Of a stretch of DNA of 64,000 nucleotides, positions 57,660-64,000 are shown one piece after another. Source of the stretch: Zhihengliuella alba (lineage in GTDB: Bacteria; Actinomycetota; Actinomycetes; Actinomycetales; Micrococcaceae); the NCBI RefSeq assembly GCF_039538765.1, contig NZ_BAABCJ010000007.1:248001-312000 (forward strand), in the 5' to 3' direction. The notes under the pieces were generated by a model. That model worked only from the letters and a program-made list of their open reading frames with translations. It ran no database searches and was not told the DNA's origin. A program made the position numbers and the translations under genes. Position 1 is the first letter of the stretch. Every line of letters starts with the position of its first letter.

Positions 57660-60600
57660 GTGAGTACAGCCCTTTATCGCCGATACCGGCCGGACACCTT
57701 CGCGGAGGTCATCGGGCAGGAGCATGTCACCACACCCCTGATGACGGCCCTCGACAAGGACCGCGTCAACCACGCCTACCTCTTCTCCGGCCCGCGCGGC
57801 TGCGGCAAGACCACCAGCGCGCGCATCCTGGCCCGCTGCCTGAACTGCGAGCAGGGCCCCACCCCGAACCCGTGCGGCCAGTGCCCCAGCTGCATCGACC
57901 TCGCGACGGGCGGGGCCGGCTCGCTGGACGTCATCGAGATCGATGCCGCCAGCCACGGCGGCGTCGACGACGCCCGCGACCTGCGCGAGCGCGCCACGTT
58001 CGCCCCCACGCGCGACCGCTTCAAGATCTTCATCATCGACGAGGCCCACATGGTCACTTCGGCCGGCTTCAACGCGCTGCTCAAGATCGTCGAGGAGCCG
58101 CCGCCCCACATCAAGTTCATCTTCGCGACCACGGAGCCGGACAAGGTCATCGGGACCATCCGCTCCCGGACGCACCACTACCCCTTCCGGCTGGTGCCGC
58201 CGGAGACCCTCATGGAGTACCTCGAGCGGCTCTGCGCCCAGGAGGGCGTCCCGGTGGCCCCGGGCGTCCTGTCGCTCGTCCTGCGCGCCGGCGGGGGCTC
58301 CGTCCGGGACACGCTCTCCGTGCTGGACCAGCTCATCGCCGGTGCCGGCCCCGACGGGCTGGACTACGAGCTCGCCGTGTCGCTCCTCGGCTACACGCAT
58401 GCCGCCCTGCTGGATGACGTCGTCGACGCCCTCGCGGCCAACGACGCCGCCACGGTCTTCGGCGTCGTCGACCGCGTGGTGCAGACCGGGCACGATCCGC
58501 GCCGGTTCGTGGACGACCTGCTGGAGCGGTTCCGCGACCTGATCATCGTCAAGGCGATGCCGGACAGCGCCGCTCAGATCATCCGGGGCGTTCCCGAGGA
58601 CCAGCTGGACCGGATGCGCCAGCAGGCCGCCACGCTCGGCCAGGGGGAGCTCAGCCGCTCCGCAGACGTCACGAACCAGGCGCTCACCGAGATGACGGGC
58701 GCCACCAGCCCCCGCCTCCACCTCGAACTGCTGTGCGCGCGGCTGCTGCTGCCCGCGTCGGACACCGGCGAGAACGGAGTGGTCGCCCGCGTGGACCGCA
58801 TCGAGCGCCACCTGACCCAGGGCGGCGCGGCGCCGCTCGCCTCCGGGACCTCCCAGCACGACGCCGGTGCGCCGGCGGGTGCCCTCGCGGACGCCGGTGC
58901 CGGGCTCGACGGCAACGGCGGGGCCGCCGCGGTGCGCGAGGCACTGCGCGCGGCCAAGGCGCGGCAGGACCAGGACGGCCCCGTCGCCGCTCCGCCCACA
59001 GTGCAGCCGGCCGTGCAACCCGCCGTGCAGCCAGAGGCACAGCCGACCGCGCAGCCCGCCGCACCGGCCGCGGGTGCGGCACCGGCGCCTGCACCGAACG
59101 CTCCAGCGCCCTCCACGCCGGCCGCACCGACGGACGGTTCCCCTGCCGGAGTACCGTCCACTCCGCAGGTGTCCTCCGATGCGACGAGTCAGGCGAATGC
59201 CTCCGGCGTCCCGCACGTCTCGCCCTCGAATGTACCGGCGCCCCAGGACGCGGCACCCCAAGATTCGGCACTCCAAGATTCGGCACCCCAGGACGCGGCT
59301 CCCCAGGACGCGGCTCCGCAGCAGCCTCACGGGGCGCCGGCGCGGGCCCCGCAGAATACTGAGCACTCCGCCGCGGACACGCAGGCGCCTGCGCAACAGG
59401 CCCCTGCCGCGCACCCGGCCCCTTCCCCGGGCCCGGCGCAGGGATCCGCGGCCGACTGGGGAGGCACCTGGGCCGCCGCCCCCGAGCCGCCCCGCCAGAC
59501 GCCGGCTTCCGGGTCGACCGCCGAGCCGGCCCGTCACACGCAGGCTTCGGAGCCGACCGCCGAGCGGCCGGCGCAAGCACCCGCCGCACCGCCGGAGCAG
59601 GCCGCCCCCCGGCCGGAGACGGGATCCGAGACCTCCGTCCCCGCCGGTGCGCCCGCCGCACCAGACGCATCCGACGCATCCACGGCACCCGCACAGAGGG
59701 CCGCCGGCGAGCAGCCGGCCGCCGACCCGACTCCGCACCAGCCCGGCGGCGCCGGGTCCGTGGAGATGTTCCGCCGCGCTTGGCCGGAGATCCTCAAGGT
59801 CGTCGCCGGCGAGCGCCGCGCCGTGCAGATGAACCTGCAGCAGAACGCGTCCGTCTCCGGCTTCGACGGCCGGATGCTGACCGTCTCCTTCGCGAACCCC
59901 GGAGCACTGGCGCACTTCACCAGCCGACCCGACAACGGGGCGCTGCTGCAGTGGGCGATCAACCAGGTGCTCGGCGTGCAGGTACAAGTCGACGTCGCCG
60001 CGGGAGGATCCGGGCCGACGGGTGGTGGTTCCGGCCCAAAAGCTGATCGCCGGCCCGAGCCGGCGTCCGCAGGGAACCAGACGGGCAACGCGTCCCCCCG
60101 CGCGAACGCCCCTTCGCCGCGGCCGCAGCCCAACCCGCCGCGCGAAGTCCCCCCGTTCCAGCCGGAACCACAGCTGCAGGAGCACTACGAGCGCCCCGCC
60201 GCACCCGAATGGACCGAGTTCCCGCCCGCCGACGCGGCCCAGCCGAACCCGGATCGCACCGCCCCGCGCCCCGCGGACGGGACCGCCTCCCCGGTGGACG
60301 CGACCCCCGCAGCCACTGCGGGCGGGCCGGATTCTGGACGCTCCGCGGGCACTGCGCCCTCGGGCGCCTCGGCGGCGACGGCAGCGTCCGTGACGTCGGC
60401 CTCGTCGGCCCTCTCCGCGCCGTCGGCGCCGTCCGCAGCATCGGCAGCCTCGGCTCCCACCGCGACTTCCGTGCCGTCGGCCGGGTCCGCCCCGTCAGCG
60501 GCGCCAGTGCCGTCAGAATCGTCCGCACCGCCGGCCGGGTCCGCACCTTCCACGACGTCAGCGCCGTCGGTCGCATCCGCCCCGTCTGCGGGCTCAGCGT

Positions 60601-61559
60601 CGTCAGCGGCCTCAGCGTCGTCAGCGGCCTCAGCGTCGTCCGCGGCAGCGCCGATGCCGGCCCCGGCGGCCTCCGCGCCGTCGGCCGGCTCGGCAGCCGT
60701 CCCGGAGGCACCGGAAGGCCTAGCGCCAGACGCGTCGGCAGCTGAGGCATCGCATCCGTCAGCCGCCGCCGATCCGCCGTCGCAGGGCGGCTGGGAGTCC
60801 TCCGACGGCTGGGTGCCGCCCGACGAGCCCCCGGCCGACGACGAACCGCCGTACCCGTACGACGACTATGGCTGGTCCGACGCACCGCGTGAGGCTCCCC
60901 GCGACGACGCTGGCCGGAACGAGCCTGGCCGGAACGAGCCTGGCCGGGATGACGTGCCCGGCCCGTCCGCAGGGGCCGCCAGGGGCGGACCGGCCGAGCA
61001 GGCCGGTCCTGCCCGGCAGCCCACCGCCTCCGATCGCGGTCCGTCGCCGGTCATCCCGCCGGCTCCCAAGGGTCCGACGCCGCCCCCGCCCTCCTGGGCA
61101 GGCTCGGCCCTGCCGCCCACGATGCGGCCGGACACCAGCGAGCGTCCGGCCGACCCGGAACCCGAGCAGCAGAGCGCTGCGCAGAAGGTGAGCCGGTACC
61201 AGCGCCTCCTCGCCCAGGCCCAGGGCGACGGCGGCTCACCGGCGCCCGGCACCGGCTTCGGCGGTCCGCCCGGCGGCGGTCAGCAGGGTGCCGCACCGTC
61301 CTACCCCGGCACCCCCTACGCCGGGACCGCCGGCCCCGGCTCATCGGGCGGGACCCCGGGCGGCGGAGCGGGTCGGGGCCCGCAGGTCGTAGACTCGTCC
61401 TACGCCGGGAATCCGGCGAGCGGGCCCGAGGACTTCGAACCCAGCGACGACGACATCGCGATCGAGGACTCCACGGTGATCGGCCGGGCCGCGATCGAGC
61501 GGATCCTGAACGGACGGCTGATCGAAGAACGCGGTCTCGACGGAACGCCCGTCAACTAG
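57660..61559 (+). CDS. dnaX: DNA polymerase III subunits gamma/tau, unusually long
   Basis: 1299 residues from GTG 57660. The AAA+ clamp-loader core fills residues 1-380: Walker A GPRGCGKTT (44-52), zinc Cys in LNCEQGPTPNPCGQCPSC, Walker B IIDEAHM and sensor ATTEPDK. Then a Pro/Ala/Gln linker (about 395-698), a tau domain (VEMFRRAWPEILKVV to about 775), a second Ala/Ser/Pro linker (about 780-1175) and a conserved tail IEDSTVIGRAAIERILNGRLIEE. About 700 residues are low complexity. No ribosome site; TAGGGT ends 7 bp before the GTG (leaderless). No slippery frameshift site like that of E. coli is seen. recR follows 37 bp later. Confidence 0.95.
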   Translation: MSTALYRRYRPDTFAEVIGQEHVTTPLMTALDKDRVNHAYLFSGPRGCGKTTSARILARCLNCEQGPTPNPCGQCPSCIDLATGGAGSLDVIEIDAASHGGVDDARDLRERATFAPTRDRFKIFIIDEAHMVTSAGFNALLKIVEEPPPHIKFIFATTEPDKVIGTIRSRTHHYPFRLVPPETLMEYLERLCAQEGVPVAPGVLSLVLRAGGGSVRDTLSVLDQLIAGAGPDGLDYELAVSLLGYTHAALLDDVVDALAANDAATVFGVVDRVVQTGHDPRRFVDDLLERFRDLIIVKAMPDSAAQIIRGVPEDQLDRMRQQAATLGQGELSRSADVTNQALTEMTGATSPRLHLELLCARLLLPASDTGENGVVARVDRIERHLTQGGAAPLASGTSQHDAGAPAGALADAGAGLDGNGGAAAVREALRAAKARQDQDGPVAAPPTVQPAVQPAVQPEAQPTAQPAAPAAGAAPAPAPNAPAPSTPAAPTDGSPAGVPSTPQVSSDATSQANASGVPHVSPSNVPAPQDAAPQDSALQDSAPQDAAPQDAAPQQPHGAPARAPQNTEHSAADTQAPAQQAPAAHPAPSPGPAQGSAADWGGTWAAAPEPPRQTPASGSTAEPARHTQASEPTAERPAQAPAAPPEQAAPRPETGSETSVPAGAPAAPDASDASTAPAQRAAGEQPAADPTPHQPGGAGSVEMFRRAWPEILKVVAGERRAVQMNLQQNASVSGFDGRMLTVSFANPGALAHFTSRPDNGALLQWAINQVLGVQVQVDVAAGGSGPTGGGSGPKADRRPEPASAGNQTGNASPRANAPSPRPQPNPPREVPPFQPEPQLQEHYERPAAPEWTEFPPADAAQPNPDRTAPRPADGTASPVDATPAATAGGPDSGRSAGTAPSGASAATAASVTSASSALSAPSAPSAASAASAPTATSVPSAGSAPSAAPVPSESSAPPAGSAPSTTSAPSVASAPSAGSASSAASASSAASASSAAAPMPAPAASAPSAGSAAVPEAPEGLAPDASAAEASHPSAAADPPSQGGWESSDGWVPPDEPPADDEPPYPYDDYGWSDAPREAPRDDAGRNEPGRNEPGRDDVPGPSAGAARGGPAEQAGPARQPTASDRGPSPVIPPAPKGPTPPPPSWAGSALPPTMRPDTSERPADPEPEQQSAAQKVSRYQRLLAQAQGDGGSPAPGTGFGGPPGGGQQGAAPSYPGTPYAGTAGPGSSGGTPGGGAGRGPQVVDSSYAGNPASGPEDFEPSDDDIAIEDSTVIGRAAIERILNGRLIEERGLDGTPVN
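60580..60645 (+). repeat. Ser/Ala-coding short repeats in dnaX linker
   Basis: Three or more copies of a GCGTCGTCAGCGGCCTCA unit (18 bp) encode ASSAAS repeats in the second linker. Confidence 0.75.
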
Positions 61560-61596
61560 GCGCCCACGCGGCGTCGACATCCGAGTGTGAGGTTTC

Positions 61597-62196
61597 GTGT
61601 ACGAAGGCGCAGTCCAAGAACTGATCGACGAGTTCGGCCGGCTCCCCGGCATCGGACCCAAGTCGGCCCAGCGCATCGCCTTCCACATCCTGGAGGCCGA
61701 CCGCGAGGACATGAACCGGCTGGCCGACGCGATCCGCGTGGTCAAGGACAAGGTGAAGTTCTGCTCGATCTGCTTCAACGTGACCGAGCAGGAGACCTGC
61801 AGCATCTGCCGTGATCCCAAGCGGGACGAGACGGTGCTCTGCGTGGTGGAGGAGTCCAAGGACGTCATGGCCGTCGAGCGCACGCGCTCCTTCCGCGGCC
61901 GGTACCACGTCCTCGGCGGCTCCATCAATCCGATCGGCGGCGTCGGCCCCGACCAGCTCCACATCCGCGAGCTGCTCGGCCGGCTGAACGACGAGAAGAT
62001 CCAGGAGATCATCATCGCCACCGACCCGAACCTCGAGGGCGAGGCGACGGCGACCTACCTGGGCCGGCTGCTCAGCACCATCGGCATCCGCGTCACCCGG
62101 CTCGCCTCGGGCCTGCCGGTCGGCGGCGACCTCGAGTATGCCGACGAGGTCACCCTCGGCCGCGCCTTCGAGGGGCGCCGCACCCTCAACAGCTGA
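61597..62196 (+). CDS. recR: Recombination protein RecR
   Basis: 199 residues from GTG 61597, with GAGG upstream. The helix-hairpin-helix LPGIGPKSAQRIAFHIL, the zinc finger CSICFNVTEQETCSIC, and the Toprim domain VVEESKDVMAVERT ... LEGEATATYL are all standard. It works with RecF and RecO in gap repair. Directly follows dnaX as in most bacteria. Confidence 0.97.
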   Translation: MYEGAVQELIDEFGRLPGIGPKSAQRIAFHILEADREDMNRLADAIRVVKDKVKFCSICFNVTEQETCSICRDPKRDETVLCVVEESKDVMAVERTRSFRGRYHVLGGSINPIGGVGPDQLHIRELLGRLNDEKIQEIIIATDPNLEGEATATYLGRLLSTIGIRVTRLASGLPVGGDLEYADEVTLGRAFEGRRTLNS

Positions 62197-62208
62197 TCGC
62201 CCGGCGCC

Positions 62209-62826
62209 CTACCGGGCCCGCTCCTCCAGCCGGAACCCGTCCGCGATCTCCAGCAGCCGGTCCCGGTACCCGGTCCACCAGGCCTGGCCCGACTCCGGCA
62301 GGTTGCTGTTGCCCGGCAGCAGGCCGGCGCTCCCGTCGATGGCCTCGCGGACGATGTCCGCCTGGCCGGCGTGGCGGGAGATCTCCGCGATCATGTGCAC
62401 CACGAGCCGGCGGACCGTCGTGTCGCGCGACGCTCCGCCCCACCAGGGGACGTGCCCCGGCGCGTCGAGACCGAGCTCGTCGATGGCGGCCTCCGCCCGG
62501 GCCGCGGCCCGCCGGTAGAAGTCCACGACCCACTCGCGGCTCTCCTCCGCCGTCGCGTACATGTCCGCGTTCGGCTCGGCGTCGTCCGCCATCCACGGCA
62601 GCTGCTCCTGCTCCCGGCCCAGGACCTGCCCGAGGTAGTCGGTCTCCACGCTCGCCACGTGCTTGAGCAGACCCAGGAGATTCGTCCCGGTCTGCGTCAT
62701 GGGCCGGCGCACGTCGTACTCGCTCAGTCCGTCGAGCTTCCAGAGCAGGGCCTCGTGGGCCTCGCGCAGGTAGCGCTTGAGGATCTCGGTCTCCGTCGTC
62801 GTGCTGCTCGCGCGCTCACCCGTCAT
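62209..62826 (-). CDS. DinB-family protein (DUF664)
   Basis: 205 residues from ATG 62826; ATG 62835 is another choice. LREAHEALLWKLDGLSEYDVRRPMTQTGTNLLGLLKHVASVE (in parts) and RRLVVHMIAEISRHAGQADIVREAIDG are DUF664 hallmarks with His metal ligands. It is the third DinB-fold gene in the window and close in style to the one at 2404. It is convergent with recR and separated by 12 bp. Confidence 0.9.
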   Translation of the reverse strand: MTGERASSTTTETEILKRYLREAHEALLWKLDGLSEYDVRRPMTQTGTNLLGLLKHVASVETDYLGQVLGREQEQLPWMADDAEPNADMYATAEESREWVVDFYRRAAARAEAAIDELGLDAPGHVPWWGGASRDTTVRRLVVHMIAEISRHAGQADIVREAIDGSAGLLPGNSNLPESGQAWWTGYRDRLLEIADGFRLEERAR

Positions 62827-62899
62827 GCCGTCCACCCTAGGACGGCCGCGCCGTCGGCACTAGGGGCCGACGGCCGGAGCCTCGCACGGCACGACGGCG

Positions 62900-64000
62900 T
62901 CAGGCGACCCGGGTGCCCGTCGCGAGCTTGCGCGCCGGGGTGACCAGCCGGCGTCGTCCATCCGCCATGAGGAGCCCCACGAGGACCAGCTGCACGCCCA
63001 GACCCACGGGCCACAGCGGCGGCATCTCTCCCGGGTTCATGGTGGGCTCCGGCTGCCGCACACCGTTGACGCAGTCCGGACCGTCGACGCCGTACTGCGC
63101 CATGCGGACCCCCACCTGGACGGCGCCGAGCGGCCCCTCGGGCGAGTAGTCCTGGCCGGCCTCGACCGGCTGCGTGGCCACGGCGTCGGCGACGACGACG
63201 AACGGGTTCGCCGCGAGCATCCACGCCGTCCGCTCGGTGTGCAGGATGGTCCGCTGGATCGGCTTGTCCGTGCAGATCTCGTCCTCCGTGCGGTACACGA
63301 AGTCGGCGTGCTCGGCGTCGAACTCGCGCCAGAACTGCTCCTCGTTCTCGACCGGCTCGCCGTCCTCGTCCAGGGGGACGCCGTTCTCGTCCATCTCGAT
63401 GCTCGCGTACGGGTCCTTGGGGTTGACCACCTCGTAGTCGGTGATGGTCTCCTGCGTCATGCTCAGACTCAGCCCGAACCCGATCAGCGTGCCCAGCCCC
63501 AGCAGCGCCACCACCAGGTAGGTGCCCACCACGGCGAACAGCGGCCGGGTGGAGCGCGCCGAGATCCCGACGCCGATGGCGCAGGCGACCCCGAGCTCCA
63601 CCGCGCACATCAGCACGAACAGCGGCACCGACGGCAGGTACACGTCCCCGTAGGACATGGCCCAGGCGAGCATCGGCAGCGTCACCACCAGGAACGCGAG
63701 CGCCGCGATCCACGAGGCCAGCCACTTGCCCCACAGCAGCTGCCCCGGGGTGAGCAGCGTGTTCTGGAGGATCGCCAGGGTGCCGCCGGCGCGGTCGCCC
63801 GTGATGGTGTTGGCGCTCAGCGCCGGGGCGACCAACAGGCCGAAGAGCAGGACGAAGGAGATCACCAGCTCGAACATCATCTGGCCGATCTGCTCCGCCT
63901 CCGCCGTGCCGAGCAGCATCGGCGACGCCGAGTACGCGGCCAGGGCCGTGACGGCCAGGATCACCAGGAACCAGACCACCAGCATGATGAACCAGGACTT
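62900..64000 (-). CDS. ABC-2 type transporter permease, start outside window
   Basis: The frame stays open to the end of the window (KSWFIM before the first visible Met), so the N-terminus is missing. Six membrane segments are visible with an outside loop of about 130 residues rich in acidic and Cys residues after the fourth or fifth helix (CTDKPIQRT, DCVNGV). ISFVLLFGLLVAPALSANTITGDRAGGTLAILQNTLLTPGQLLWGKW (in parts) is typical of ABC-2/NosY-like permeases. The partner ATPase is presumably upstream, outside the window. Confidence 0.85.
   Translation of the reverse strand, partial: KSWFIMLVVWFLVILAVTALAAYSASPMLLGTAEAEQIGQMMFELVISFVLLFGLLVAPALSANTITGDRAGGTLAILQNTLLTPGQLLWGKWLASWIAALAFLVVTLPMLAWAMSYGDVYLPSVPLFVLMCAVELGVACAIGVGISARSTRPLFAVVGTYLVVALLGLGTLIGFGLSLSMTQETITDYEVVNPKDPYASIEMDENGVPLDEDGEPVENEEQFWREFDAEHADFVYRTEDEICTDKPIQRTILHTERTAWMLAANPFVVVADAVATQPVEAGQDYSPEGPLGAVQVGVRMAQYGVDGPDCVNGVRQPEPTMNPGEMPPLWPVGLGVQLVLVGLLMADGRRRLVTPARKLATGTRVA

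Noticed and set aside
57660..58900. Programmed frameshift making a short gamma form of DnaX
   Set aside because: No A-rich slippery heptamer with following stop codon was seen; GC-rich codons make it unlikely.

Overview
The window is about 64 kb of very GC-rich (roughly 70%) bacterial chromosome with dense, mostly intact genes and no IS element, prophage, rRNA or CRISPR array. The glyoxylate-shunt genes beside a RamB-type regulator, the WYL and MarR regulators, the KGG-repeat stress protein, the tRNA-Ser/SRP RNA/gluQ/dnaX/recR block and many apparently leaderless starts all point to an Actinomycetota member, most likely of the order Micrococcales (Micrococcaceae-like). The genus cannot be fixed from the sequence alone.

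Layout. 1-4.7 kb: the 3' end of an MFS sugar transporter, a WYL regulator divergent from two DinB-fold genes, and a secreted trypsin-like protease with a CRP-like upstream site. 4.7-18.2 kb: a carbohydrate island. Rhamnose genes flank it on both sides: rhaB, the aldolase/dehydrogenase fusion rhaD and a DeoR regulator on the left; rhaI with a translationally coupled alpha/beta-hydrolase and a divergent LacI regulator on the right. Between them lies a sugar-alcohol module: SDR dehydrogenase, FGGY kinase, 2-hydroxyacid dehydrogenase, a second DeoR regulator and an RbtT/CsbX-like permease. 18.2-25 kb: MFS transporter, small membrane protein, a 3-hydroxybenzoate-4-hydroxylase-like flavoprotein with tandem IclR-like operators, a repeat-rich glycine protein, and a MarR regulator with its efflux pump.

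25-30.6 kb: a minus-strand run of a 55-aa membrane peptide, a sensor kinase with an abnormal H-box, an SLC13 carboxylate transporter, glycerate kinase and a HAD phosphatase; it is preceded by four ATGAG-type boxes spaced exactly 11 bp apart. 30.7-41.9 kb: RamB-like regulator, secreted metallophosphoesterase, GntR/CynX-type transporter pair under a 24-bp palindrome, AlkD-like protein, a decayed PIN toxin with its antitoxin, then aceA and aceB. 42-56.3 kb: membrane-anchored surface protein, flavin reductase, FrnE-like thiol oxidoreductase, sugar porter, LytR_C protein, 2OG-Fe(II) oxygenase, a stress block (KGG protein, manganese catalase, Rieske/DUF2231 protein), and a DUF3100 transporter/M20 hydrolase/Lrp-like regulator unit.

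56.3-64 kb: conserved housekeeping block of tRNA-Ser(GGA), SRP RNA, gluQ, an unusually long dnaX and recR, followed by a third DinB gene and the 5'-truncated start of an ABC-2 permease. The most promising under-described parts are the sugar-alcohol module inside the rhamnose locus, the hydrolase fused translationally to rhaI, and the degenerate sensor-kinase operon.
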